From Leptospira licerasiae serovar Varillal str. VAR 010 (GTDB taxonomy: Bacteria > Spirochaetota > Leptospiria > Leptospirales > Leptospiraceae): a stretch of 61,737 nt of DNA. Numbering within the stretch: position 1 is the stretch's first letter; every line of letters starts with the position of its first letter. Location: assembly GCF_000244755.1 (NCBI RefSeq), contig NZ_AHOO02000003.1, positions 1-61,737 on the forward strand. Reading direction: 5' to 3'. Positions 1 to 9,162 of this stretch are shown here, in pieces. The notes below the pieces were generated by a model. That model was not told where the DNA came from. It made no database searches and saw only the letters and a program-made list of their open reading frames with translations. The position numbers and the translations under genes are program-made.

Positions 1-176
1 GCTTGCTGGAAGAGACTGTCCCATTGAGAAGATTGGTAGGCACCTGTAGGCAACTCCATACTTCCAGGGTCCACAGCTTGAGATTTTAATGTCCCTTGAA
101 AGGGAAACAGGACAAACCCTGCCAATATTAAATATACTCTCATTCTACGTAAAAAAGATACGGTTAGCTGTGACAT
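1..176 (-). CDS. exported protein, N-terminal part only (runs off window start)
   Basis: The minus strand is open from an ATG at 176 to the window edge, about 58 codons. A short basic stretch with FLRRMR is followed by a hydrophobic segment (VYLILAGFVLFPF) and a small-residue region, as in a secretory signal peptide. A second ATG at 143 falls just before the hydrophobic stretch and is an equally good start. The visible mature part (VDPGSMELPTGAY...) matches no family I recognise. Downstream sequence is missing, so the function is unknown. Confidence 0.55.
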   Translation of the reverse strand, partial: MSQLTVSFLRRMRVYLILAGFVLFPFQGTLKSQAVDPGSMELPTGAYQSSQWDSLFQQ

Positions 177-498
177 AAACACTACCCTAAGATGACTCAA
201 ATCACAAAAAAATGGCTTTTTTTCACTATTCAAGATAAATTTACAAATCTGAAAAAACTTTCTTACTTCACCAAAATTGTTTGCTTTAATTCGAGTTCAA
301 CTTGCCTTAATGAACCCTCTGCGGGAAGTAGCCTATCCAAAATGAGATAGAAGACTGATCCAAATGTGCAGAAACCCTAATTCATCTGTACGCGAGGAAA
401 GGATTCCATTTTTACGAAGAAATTATGATATTGAAAGATTCCGAAATGCGGATCCGAGTTCATTCAAATTTCGTTAAATAGTATCGGAAGATTTTTTC
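177..498. other. intergenic region between prfC 3' end and the partial exported gene
   Basis: 322 bases without a convincing gene. It follows prfC in the minus direction and precedes the partial exported gene, so it should hold that gene's promoter. It is AT-rich with A and T runs near 206-223. I see no strong hairpin with a T-tract behind prfC, and no RNA gene. Confidence 0.5.
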
Positions 499-2124
499 TC
501 AATATTCCTGGTTCAATTCAGAAACATCCTGCGTAGGATAATCCAGAAGCCTAATCTCAGGATTTTTCTTTTGGAAATAACCTTTCTCCCATTCCGAATC
601 GAACAGAAGTGCGGCCCTTCCTAGACTATCAGTCACAAGATTCGAACCTTGCGGGACTTTCGGAATATCTTCTTCAGGCAACCAGCAAGAAACTTGGTAA
701 GGAAGAATATTGATATTCGTAGGAGCAGAATACTCGTCTTGTAACCTTCTTCTAAACACCTCAAACTGCAACTGGCCCATTGCACCGATCACAGGCAATC
801 CACCGCCCACAGTTTGTGAAGTGAATAAGTGAAGAATTCCCTCTTCTGCGAGTTGTTCTATTCCCTTTCTGAAACTTTTAAGAGCTCCAGTTTCCACACA
901 GGAAAGAGTGGCAAAAATTTCGGGAGCGAATACAGGAAGAGGTTTAAGATCGGGGACTTTACCGATCGCTAATATATCTCCGATAGAGTATGTGCCCGGA
1001 TTTACTAGGCCAATAATATCTCCCGGATAAGCTTCATCTACAGTATTCCTATCTTGTCCGAAAAAGGCAAAGGAAGAAGAAAGTTTAACAGCTTTTCCTA
1101 ATCTTCCGTGGTTTACGTTAAGCCCTCTTTCAAACTTACCTGAACATACACGTAAAAATGCGATCCTATCTCTGTGGGCCTTGTTCATGTTTGCTTGCAC
1201 CTTGAAGACGAATCCGCTAAAAGGAGTGGTGACCGGATCTAAACGATCTCCATTCTTCAAAGGGAAATATAGCGGAGGAGGTGCTATTTCTAAAAAATGG
1301 TCTAGGAATAATTGTATTCCGAAGTTATTCACTGCGGATCCGAAAAATACGGGAGTGATCTTAGAATCTAAAAATTCATCTAAGGAGAATGCGGCGATGC
1401 CTTCTTCGACTAGTTCTACTTCTTCCCTAAATTGTTTTAAGACCCAATCCTCGAACATGGAGTCCAGATTTTTATCTTCTACACCGGAACTTTGGAATGC
1501 GGATTTTTGGGAACCGCCCGGAGTTTTGTCGTAAGTGTAGATCTTTTTATCCACACGATTATAAACCCCGCTAAAATCCACTCCTGTCCCGATAGGCCAT
1601 ACCATTGGAATGGCAGCAATTCCTAAAACTTTTTCGATCTCGTCCAAGAGCGCAAACATCGTTTTGGTAGGACGGTCCATCTTGTTTACGAATGTAACGA
1701 TCGGAATTCCGCGGTCCCTACATACTTTGAACAATTTGATTGTTTGGGGCTCTACTCCCTTTCCAGCGTCCAACACCATGACTGCAGTGTCGGCTGCGAT
1801 CAATGTACGGTATGTATCTTCGGAGAAGTCTTCGTGACCAGGAGTATCTAATAAATTTAATACATGATTTTTATATTCGAATTGTAACGCTGCGGAGGTG
1901 ATGGAGATCCCTTTCTCTTTTTCCATCTCCATCCAGTCTGAAGTGGCTGCCTTACGGTTTTTACGCGCCTTTACAGCACCCGCAAGTTGGATAGCGCCTC
2001 CATACAATAATAGCTTTTCGGTCAAGGTGGTCTTACCTGCGTCCGGATGGGCAATGATTGCGAAGGTTCTCCTACGTTTGGTTTCCTCTTCTATTATATT
2101 CTGGCCAATTGCGCTTTCCGACAC
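499..2124 (-). CDS. prfC: peptide chain release factor 3 (RF3)
   Basis: Translational GTPase that removes RF1/RF2 from the ribosome after peptide release; cytoplasmic. All G motifs are present: G1 AHPDAGKTT (about residues 25-33), G3 DTPGHEDFS (about 93-101) and G4 NKMD (about 147-150). The RF3-type segment KARKNRKAATSDWMEMEK distinguishes it from EF-G and LepA. At 541 residues it is close to the family length of about 530. The start is GTG at 2124, preceded by a GAGGGGAA Shine-Dalgarno on the minus strand. It is divergent from argF. Confidence 0.96.
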   Translation of the reverse strand: MSESAIGQNIIEEETKRRRTFAIIAHPDAGKTTLTEKLLLYGGAIQLAGAVKARKNRKAATSDWMEMEKEKGISITSAALQFEYKNHVLNLLDTPGHEDFSEDTYRTLIAADTAVMVLDAGKGVEPQTIKLFKVCRDRGIPIVTFVNKMDRPTKTMFALLDEIEKVLGIAAIPMVWPIGTGVDFSGVYNRVDKKIYTYDKTPGGSQKSAFQSSGVEDKNLDSMFEDWVLKQFREEVELVEEGIAAFSLDEFLDSKITPVFFGSAVNNFGIQLFLDHFLEIAPPPLYFPLKNGDRLDPVTTPFSGFVFKVQANMNKAHRDRIAFLRVCSGKFERGLNVNHGRLGKAVKLSSSFAFFGQDRNTVDEAYPGDIIGLVNPGTYSIGDILAIGKVPDLKPLPVFAPEIFATLSCVETGALKSFRKGIEQLAEEGILHLFTSQTVGGGLPVIGAMGQLQFEVFRRRLQDEYSAPTNINILPYQVSCWLPEEDIPKVPQGSNLVTDSLGRAALLFDSEWEKGYFQKKNPEIRLLDYPTQDVSELNQEY

Positions 2125-2213
2125 GGTTCCCCTCTCTAATAGGAAACGTTTTTGGAACGATGGCCCTTGTCAGCATGAAAACAGAGATTAATCTTCACGG
2201 ATTCGTATTCCTT

Positions 2214-2257
2214 CGGTAAAACCGGCGTAACCAAAAGGTCTTAATCTTTCGGCCGGT
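2214..2257 (+). promoter_or_regulatory. possible alternative hairpins in the argF leader
   Basis: ACCGGC (2221-2226) can pair with GCCGGT (2252-2257). The same ACCG can instead pair with CGGT at 2214-2217 across a 3-base loop. The two pairings exclude each other and lie upstream of a terminator-like hairpin in the same leader. A switching role is only an inference; no known riboswitch consensus is recognised. Confidence 0.25.
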
Positions 2258-2307
2258 CATTTCTTATAAAGAAACTGGATCACGCTTTTTTCCCCGGAAA
2301 ACACTTA

Positions 2308-2337
2308 GGGAGGGAGATTTAGTTCCCTCCCCTTTTT
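2308..2337 (+). terminator. terminator-like hairpin in the argF leader
   Basis: A perfect 8-bp stem, GGGAGGGA (2308-2315) with TCCCTCCC (2324-2331), has an 8-base loop and is followed by CTTTTT. It has the form of a rho-independent terminator on the plus strand. No plus-strand gene ends just before it, because prfC points the other way, so it would stop transcripts heading into argF. That suggests an attenuator. Confidence 0.5.
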
Positions 2338-2393
2338 CCCTCTCTAATCCCCCCAGAGTTTTGAGATTGTCGAATCTACCTGTGATGATTTTC

Positions 2394-2417
2394 TAGACTG
2401 TAATAGTTTAACAGTCT

Positions 2418-2418
<1 letters not shown>
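2394..2418 (+). promoter_or_regulatory. 8-bp dyad abutting the argF start codon
   Basis: TAGACTGT (2394-2401) and ACAGTCTA (2411-2418) are perfect inverted repeats with a 9-base spacer. The last base of the dyad is the A of the argF ATG. No Shine-Dalgarno sequence is visible in front of this start. The dyad could be an RNA hairpin touching the start codon or a DNA operator. It does not fit the ArgR box consensus. Confidence 0.45.
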
Positions 2419-3350
<932 letters not shown>

Positions 3351-3452
3351 GTCCTTCCTCCAAAAATCCGTTGCCTGGAAGGCCTTTCCTGAAAACCCTG
3401 TTCTGAGACAGCCGAGCTAGGCTAAAATCGCAAAAACTTAAAAGGTACTTGT

Positions 3453-4442
3453 ATGTCCAAATTACCACATCCTAAGGATGCATTATTCGAAGGAGAAAAA
3501 CCTTTCCCCATCATCCCGGCCTGTGAACATTTTGCCGGTTCTGAAAAACTGATCACTAAAGCTCTGGAGTTACAGAACAAACTCGGCGGTCTTTTCGACA
3601 TCACAATGGACTGCGAAGACGGAGCTCAAACCGGAAAAGAAAAAGAACATGCGGAAATGATCGTCCGTATCCAAAACTCCGAACTCAATAAACACAATAT
3701 GAGCGGTGTAAGGATCCACGATTATACCAATTCTTTCTGGAAACAAGATGTAGACATTATCGTTCCAGGCGCAGGAAACAAGATCGCATACATCACCATT
3801 CCTAAACCTACCAAAGCTTCCCAAGTGGAAGAAATGATCACCTATATCCAAGGCGCTGCTAAAAAAGCAGGGATCACTAGAGAGATCCCGATCCACGTTT
3901 TGATCGAAACTCACGGTGCGCTTGCCGATGTTGATAAGATCGCTGCTCTTCCTTGGATGCAAGTAATCGATTTCGGTCTAATGGACTTTATCTCCGGTCA
4001 CCACGGAGCAATCCCAGCTTCTTGTATGAAGAGCCCTGGACAATTCGACCACGAATTATTAAGAAGAGCAAAAGCTACTTGTGTGGCTGCGGCACTCGCT
4101 CACGGAGTAATTCCTGCTCACAACGTTACTCTTGACCTGAAAAACCAATACCAAACTTACAAAGACGCAAAAAGAGCTCATGACGAGTTCGGATTCCTTC
4201 GTATGTGGTCCATCTATCCAACTCAGATCCAAGCGATCTTAGATGCGATGGCGCCTGACTACAGCGAAGTCCAAACTTCTGCTGCTATCCTTGTAAAAGC
4301 GCAAGACGCAGAATGGGGACCAATCCAACACGACGGAGATCTTCACGATAGAGCGACTTATCGTTACTTCTGGGAAGTTCTCCAAAAAGCAAAACTTACC
4401 GGTATCGCAATTCCGGAAGAAGCTGCAAAAAGATTCTTCTAA
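3453..4442 (+). CDS. HpcH/HpaI aldolase / citrate lyase beta (CitE-like) family protein
   Basis: TIM-barrel C-C lyase of the CitE / malyl-CoA lyase superfamily, which uses a divalent metal to cleave or form beta-hydroxyacyl-CoA type substrates. Seen: the acidic metal/substrate motif MDCEDGAQ near residues 52-59, IETHGALAD near 150-158, and WSIYPTQ near 258-264. At 329 residues it matches single-domain members. An AAAGGT ribosome binding site precedes the ATG. It lies 102 bases after argF and ends at a strong terminator. The natural substrate cannot be read from sequence. Confidence 0.8.
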   Translation: MSKLPHPKDALFEGEKPFPIIPACEHFAGSEKLITKALELQNKLGGLFDITMDCEDGAQTGKEKEHAEMIVRIQNSELNKHNMSGVRIHDYTNSFWKQDVDIIVPGAGNKIAYITIPKPTKASQVEEMITYIQGAAKKAGITREIPIHVLIETHGALADVDKIAALPWMQVIDFGLMDFISGHHGAIPASCMKSPGQFDHELLRRAKATCVAAALAHGVIPAHNVTLDLKNQYQTYKDAKRAHDEFGFLRMWSIYPTQIQAILDAMAPDYSEVQTSAAILVKAQDAEWGPIQHDGDLHDRATYRYFWEVLQKAKLTGIAIPEEAAKRFF

Positions 4443-4465
4443 TCTTTTCGCCTGACTTCAAAACG

Positions 4466-4499
4466 AAAAAGCCGCAGGATTCATCTTGCGGCTTTTTTT
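4466..4499. terminator. bidirectional rho-independent terminator
   Basis: The stem GCCGCA (4471-4476) / TGCGGC (4487-4492) is flanked by A5 on the left and T7 on the right, so it can act in both directions. It closes the plus-strand CitE-like gene and the minus-strand unit ending at 4574. Confidence 0.85.
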
Positions 4500-4573
4500 A
4501 TACACCGGCGAACTTTGTTGTCGGAGTTCTTACAGTTAGCTCCCAGCAACTTAGTGACCTTGTACGAATAATT

Positions 4574-5032
4574 TTACTTATTAAACTTCTCGTTCAGTTT
4601 GCCGATCAATTCAAGCAGACTTCTTTCCAGATATTCCCAACCCTTTTTGTTCATCGGTTCCAAAGGCATTTTTTTTTGTAATTGTTTAAAACGATCGAAG
4701 GACTCTCTGGCGAATTCCAAAAAACGTCTAGGTGTGATACCTAATCTGTCGAACTGGCTTTCGTTACGATTGAATAAGTCGGCGATCCTACTCCCGTATT
4801 CGCCTTCTAAAAAATAATATCTGAGGTCAGAGAGAGACTCGTCTATGGCCTTGTAAATTTTAGAACCAGGCCCATCTTCCGGTTTTGAGTCACCTGAATT
4901 TGCTTTGTCCGATCCTACGATCTTGGAAGCTTTTGCTTTTTCGTTCAAGGCGATCTTTTGTAATTTCTCCCTCATAAGCACGTCAGGGAGAACTGTTTTC
5001 TTTTTATCCGCCAATTTTACTGAGGTCCTCAA
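4574..5032 (-). CDS. hypothetical cytoplasmic protein
   Basis: A 152-residue protein with no signal peptide or membrane segment. It is mostly charged and helical, with a low-complexity Ser/Asp/Gly-rich linker around residues 43-58 and a helical C-terminal domain (RYYFLEGEYG ... FNRNESQFDRLG). No family is recognised. The start used is TTG at 5032, which has no clear ribosome binding site. ATG at 4975 (MREKLQK) is an alternative. It follows the rhomboid gene on the same strand after a gap with overlapping inverted repeats. Confidence 0.65.
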   Translation of the reverse strand: MRTSVKLADKKKTVLPDVLMREKLQKIALNEKAKASKIVGSDKANSGDSKPEDGPGSKIYKAIDESLSDLRYYFLEGEYGSRIADLFNRNESQFDRLGITPRRFLEFARESFDRFKQLQKKMPLEPMNKKGWEYLERSLLELIGKLNEKFNK

Positions 5033-5040
5033 AGCCGATT

Positions 5041-5105
5041 GTCCGAATTTTCGGACGGAAACTATTCTATGGACGCATTCAATTTATGTCCAGAAATTTC
5101 CGTCC
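5041..5105 (-). promoter_or_regulatory. overlapping inverted repeats upstream of the 4574-5032 gene
   Basis: GTCCGAA-tt-TTCGGAC (5041-5056) is a near-continuous palindrome ending 8 bases before the TTG start. GGACGGAAA (5053-5061) and TTTCCGTCC (5097-5105) form a longer perfect 9-bp dyad, with GGAC/GTCC inside it at 5071-5074 and 5088-5091. The GGAC at 5053-5056 is shared, so the two hairpins are mutually exclusive. Confidence 0.45.
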
Positions 5106-5151
5106 TATACTTGCTATAACAAGATAGACGAAAAAGTTTTAAAAAATTCTT

Positions 5152-6177
5152 TCATAGCTGCGAGTCCGACCTTTTTAATTTTCTTAATTCACAGTTTTGA
5201 AGCCATTCACAGCGAAGACAAAACATATCTTCAGGATTGTAGTCTCCTGGAGGACAAAGATTCGTATTCTCGGCTTGCAGAGGTTCGAGTATATTTGCCT
5301 TCTCTTTTGCGTCCGAAATTCCATATAGTTGACTTAACAGTTCTCGATTTTTCCTGATCTGTGTCTCAAATGGGTCCCCTAAATTTTTAGGACGAACGAT
5401 TACCCTTTCCTGATTTTCCTTAGGCCTTTCCCATCTTCTTACAAAGATCGGGGTTTTGGTCTTTCCTCCGAATTTTTGTAAGCCAAGAAGGCTCAATAGA
5501 CCGAAGACCGCTCCGCCTAAATGGCCGGAGTTACTCATCATTCCGAAAAAACTCTGAGACATGACTCCACTGGAATGGAATTGAAAAAGATGGTAAGCAT
5601 CCACGGAAAATCCGAATCCGATCAACACCCAAGGAGCAAATTTTGCCCTCACAGGAGGGAATACAAATCTTGCTTCGGGAAACATCAGACTGAATGCAGC
5701 AAGCACTCCAAAAACTCCGCCACTTGCGCCTACTGTAGTGGAATGATAACTATCCCAAATTGAATTTTCCGGAACAAGCCCAGTCTTCCAACCTATATAT
5801 GAGAAAGACAAAACGAAAAGTCCTCCGCCCAATTGAGAGAGAAGATATACGCTTAAAAATTTCCAACCACCAATGTATCTGCAGAGCCAGAAACCGACAG
5901 TGAATAGTCCGAACATATTCATTCCGATATGTAAAATAGAAGAGAAAAAATCGCCTCCTACCACATGCAGGAATCCGTATGTGAACACCTGCCAATACAT
6001 TTTCTTTTCGATAACAAGGCTTGGGTTTAATCCGAAAAAGTAGGTAATAATTCCTCGGCCACCTTCCATCATTAGAAGAGCCCAAACGAAAATATTGAAG
6101 AATAAGACCAGGTTCAGCGGGTGAATCAGCGAGAATCCGAAAAGCTTCGGACCTGAGGTCGGATTTCTCTTTGCCAT
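5152..6177 (-). CDS. rhomboid family intramembrane serine protease with a Cys4 C-terminal tail
   Basis: Membrane protease that cleaves transmembrane substrates. The rhomboid core is present: six or more hydrophobic segments between residues 18 and 235, HIGMNMFG (His83/Asn87 region, matching the conserved HxxxN of TM2), the nucleophile motif GASGG (Ser152) and the second catalytic residue in SGHLGG (His219). After the membrane domain, a soluble tail of about 100 residues ends with Cys308, Cys320, Cys323 and Cys329 spaced like a small zinc site. The tail is not part of the family core. The substrate is unknown. Confidence 0.88.
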   Translation of the reverse strand: MAKRNPTSGPKLFGFSLIHPLNLVLFFNIFVWALLMMEGGRGIITYFFGLNPSLVIEKKMYWQVFTYGFLHVVGGDFFSSILHIGMNMFGLFTVGFWLCRYIGGWKFLSVYLLSQLGGGLFVLSFSYIGWKTGLVPENSIWDSYHSTTVGASGGVFGVLAAFSLMFPEARFVFPPVRAKFAPWVLIGFGFSVDAYHLFQFHSSGVMSQSFFGMMSNSGHLGGAVFGLLSLLGLQKFGGKTKTPIFVRRWERPKENQERVIVRPKNLGDPFETQIRKNRELLSQLYGISDAKEKANILEPLQAENTNLCPPGDYNPEDMFCLRCEWLQNCELRKLKRSDSQL

Positions 6178-6338
6178 TATGTAAGGATTAAAGGTACTGG
6201 TATCCTAGTCAAGTAGGCAAAGCCGGGGCGGGATCTGCCCCGGTTCGTCCTCATCCGCCGGGGAGTCGGGGATGATTTCAATCACAGTTTTATCATCGAA
6301 AAAACGAGAGGCCTGCTTTAGCTCCGGAGAGTAAAAAA

Positions 6339-7418
6339 ATGAAAAAAGAGAACTTAAGGCCGATTTTTTGGGAGAAAGAAGGACTGAAACTTTTAGACCA
6401 AAGACAGATCCCAGGCAAGAAAGAATGGTTTACCGCTCAAAACTCCGAGGACGCAATTTTCGCAATAAAAGAAATGGTGGTCCGAGGCGCTCCCGCAATC
6501 GCAATCACCGGGTTATTCGGTGCGGTTCTGGAATTCAAAAAATTTTCTAAAAAACCCGATTACCAAGAATTCCAAACCATACTTTCCAAAATACTGGAAT
6601 CCAGACCGACTGCGGTGAATCTTCGTAGAGCATTCGAGGAACTCTCTTCTATTTTTCCAAAAGAAAAATATGAAAATGTCTCGTTGTCGGAACTCCAACA
6701 AAAGTCGGAAGAATTTGCGATCCATGTTTTCGAAGAAGATATCCGGAACAATTTAGAGTTGGCGAAGAACGGTGTAGGCCTTTTCCCTTCTTCTCCTACT
6801 AAACTAAAAATTATCACCCATTGTAATACAGGTGCTCTTGCGACCGCTGGACACGGAACCGCACTCGGAGTCATCCGTTCCCTAAAGGAAGCGGGACATG
6901 ATCTTACTGTATATGCGGACGAGACTCGCCCATATCTACAAGGAGCTAGGCTTACCGCCTGGGAACTCATGGAAGAAGGGATCGAAAATTATCTGATGAC
7001 GGATAGCATGGCAGGTTGGCTCATGTCTTCCCAGAAGATAGACGCTGTCATCGTAGGCGTGGACAGAGTAGCAGCTAACGGCGATTCTGCGAATAAGATC
7101 GGAACGTATCCGTTGGCGGTTTTAGCAAAATACCATGGTGTTCCCTTTTATATCGCAGCCACTGAAAAAAGTTTCGATTTCAAAATTACCGACGGCTCTC
7201 AGATCCCGATAGAAATGAGGACCCAAGACGAAGTGACTCGTTTGAATTTCCTAAAAAACGAAAAAGGAGAAGCGATCCTTTCGGAAGGGATCATTGCCCC
7301 GGTCGGAGTAAAAGCTCTTAACCCTTCTTTCGACGTAACACCTGCGAATCTGATCAATGCATTTATTACGGAGAAAGGGATCGTTCCCCCGGATAAGATC
7401 AAAGAATTTTTCGGCTGA
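6339..7418 (+). CDS. mtnA: S-methyl-5-thioribose-1-phosphate isomerase
   Basis: Converts 5-methylthioribose 1-phosphate to methylthioribulose 1-phosphate in methionine salvage; cytoplasmic. Seen: RGAPAI (residues 49-54), the catalytic cysteine in HCNTGALAT (Cys162) and the catalytic aspartate in GVDRVAANGD (Asp242), with GTYPLA following. The length of 359 is typical of MtnA, and the Cys/Asp pair separates it from eIF2B-like regulatory subunits. GGAGAG precedes the ATG. Its stop abuts the stop of the convergent FapA-family gene. No other salvage gene is nearby. Confidence 0.94.
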   Translation: MKKENLRPIFWEKEGLKLLDQRQIPGKKEWFTAQNSEDAIFAIKEMVVRGAPAIAITGLFGAVLEFKKFSKKPDYQEFQTILSKILESRPTAVNLRRAFEELSSIFPKEKYENVSLSELQQKSEEFAIHVFEEDIRNNLELAKNGVGLFPSSPTKLKIITHCNTGALATAGHGTALGVIRSLKEAGHDLTVYADETRPYLQGARLTAWELMEEGIENYLMTDSMAGWLMSSQKIDAVIVGVDRVAANGDSANKIGTYPLAVLAKYHGVPFYIAATEKSFDFKITDGSQIPIEMRTQDEVTRLNFLKNEKGEAILSEGIIAPVGVKALNPSFDVTPANLINAFITEKGIVPPDKIKEFFG

Positions 7419-8909
7419 TTATTTCTGAGGTTTGATAGCAACCATGGCGGCCTTGTCCTGCCCTGGTTGAAAACGCATCATAAATGCAGATTGGAATTTT
7501 TCCACCTTTTCCACCTGCCTTCTGTATTTTACGATACTTCCTTTATAGGCCCCTTTTCGGACCACAAGTTGTACTTCGCCGGTATTGAATCTAGAGGATT
7601 TTAATACTTCTAGTTTTTGTTTCACAAGCTCTATAAATTTGTTCTGCTTGTTATATTCCTCAAAAACCTTACGGTAACCTTCTTTTTTATCTTCAGGGAT
7701 CTGCCCTCTGGATCTATGGACCATTTGTTTGATCTGTTGCACTTTAGGAAGGACCTTCTCAATCTCCTTCTCCGCAACTTGAAGACGTTTGGTAAGATCT
7801 TGGAAACTTTTCTCATTTCTAAAATGGAATCCCAACTCCACTGTCACATCAAGTTCCGCTTGAGAACCTAAAGTAGCGCAGGTCAAACCCATATAAGTAG
7901 ATACGGTAGAAGAAACCAAGTTACCGCTGGACCCATTCAGGATCACATTACCTAGAGAATGGATCTTGGAGTTCAAAATAAAACCTTCTACAATGACGTC
8001 TCCGTCTACTTCTATCTCTGCGTTCTCTATGAACTTAGCATAAAGATGTCCGCCGATCTTGATTACGTTCTTTCCGTCACCTTTGATCCCGCCACTCACT
8101 TCTAAGTCGCGTGCGATAGTCAGATCCGAAGTTTCTACGTTTCCTTTTACCATCAGATTCCCTTGGGTCTTGATGGAGGTGGCGGCTTCTACATCACCTT
8201 TTACTAAAACGTTTCCGTCGTAATTGATGTTTCCGGTTCCGAGTCCCACGTTGGAGTCGATCTGCAATTCTTGGGAAACGGTGATAGAAGATTCAGTGGA
8301 GAAGATCGCACCGTTACAAGTAGCGAAATATTCTACTAAAGGTTTATTCTCTTGGACCAACCCCTTTTCCTGAACATTCTTACCGATAGTCAGTTTAGGC
8401 CTTTTGATAGGAGGAGGAGCAATCGGCTTTCCGAAAACATCCATACCCGGTTTGCCCGGAATCCCTTCGAATAAAGTGGCAAGTTTTTCTCCCGCCTTTA
8501 CATAAATATATCTTTCAATATTTCTATAATCCGCGTGTCCATCTTCTCCGATCTTAACTCTTTGGGCTTGGGGATGATAGAATTTTACCCAACCGTCCTC
8601 TCCTTTTACGGGAGGAAAACCTTGGGCAACCACGAAAGAAATCGGTGAAAAATCCATCCGAGAGGTAGCGGTTTGAAGCTGCTTTAAAGCTCCATAGATA
8701 TTGTCCCCGATGATACGATCTTGGGAAATATCCTTATTATGAAGATATTCGATAACAATGCTTGTGGAAAGAGCCCTTCCCTTGATCATTCCGGGACGAA
8801 TCGTTAGATCGGCGCCCAGATTATCCGAACTGACCTTAAGAGAAAATACACTCTCCCAACTTGTCTCTTGATCTGATACACCCGAAGTTTGCTCTGTACT
8901 CACAACCAT
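7419..8909 (-). CDS. FapA family protein (DUF342)
   Basis: A 496-residue protein with the DUF342/FapA layout. The N-terminal region contains KAGEKLATLFEGIPGKPGMDVFGKPI, paraphrased here as the conserved 'KxG..L....G.PG..G.dvfG' segment. A central right-handed beta-helix follows (repeats such as GNINYDGNVLVKGDV and GNLMVKGNVETSD). It ends in a coiled-coil region (about residues 375-440) and a small beta domain. Family members are cytoplasmic; some affect cell envelope or flagellar processes, but the biochemical role is poorly defined. It stands alone, convergent with mtnA. Confidence 0.85.
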   Translation of the reverse strand: MVVSTEQTSGVSDQETSWESVFSLKVSSDNLGADLTIRPGMIKGRALSTSIVIEYLHNKDISQDRIIGDNIYGALKQLQTATSRMDFSPISFVVAQGFPPVKGEDGWVKFYHPQAQRVKIGEDGHADYRNIERYIYVKAGEKLATLFEGIPGKPGMDVFGKPIAPPPIKRPKLTIGKNVQEKGLVQENKPLVEYFATCNGAIFSTESSITVSQELQIDSNVGLGTGNINYDGNVLVKGDVEAATSIKTQGNLMVKGNVETSDLTIARDLEVSGGIKGDGKNVIKIGGHLYAKFIENAEIEVDGDVIVEGFILNSKIHSLGNVILNGSSGNLVSSTVSTYMGLTCATLGSQAELDVTVELGFHFRNEKSFQDLTKRLQVAEKEIEKVLPKVQQIKQMVHRSRGQIPEDKKEGYRKVFEEYNKQNKFIELVKQKLEVLKSSRFNTGEVQLVVRKGAYKGSIVKYRRQVEKVEKFQSAFMMRFQPGQDKAAMVAIKPQK

Positions 8910-9162
8910 ACTACCTAGCTAACAATTCAATAAGAAGTTTCCTCCGCATTTTTTTATCACGGAAGAAATCCTTTCTCGAACCCTTCTGAAAGATCCGAAA
9001 AAGATCGTATTTGAACCGGCAAGGTTATTCCTTTTCGCGTTTTTAACTATAAGACCACTATAACCTTTTGCTCCGAATATACAAGGCTTCGAAGCATAAA
9101 AAAGACGCAAGAGTCCTATCTCTAAGGACGGAATATTTTCAGAAAATATAACGTAAACAATA

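Noticed and set aside
1181..1534. Open frame of 117 codons on the plus strand
   Set aside because: It lies entirely antisense to prfC, whose family match is certain; the translation resembles nothing and has no ribosome binding site.
3570..3962. 130-codon minus-strand frame
   Set aside because: Antisense to the CitE-like gene with a Phe-rich, unfamiliar product; typical shadow frame.
8919..9110. 63-codon minus-strand frame upstream of the FapA-family gene
   Set aside because: No ribosome binding site, no recognisable sequence, and an AT-rich intergenic setting; kept as non-coding.
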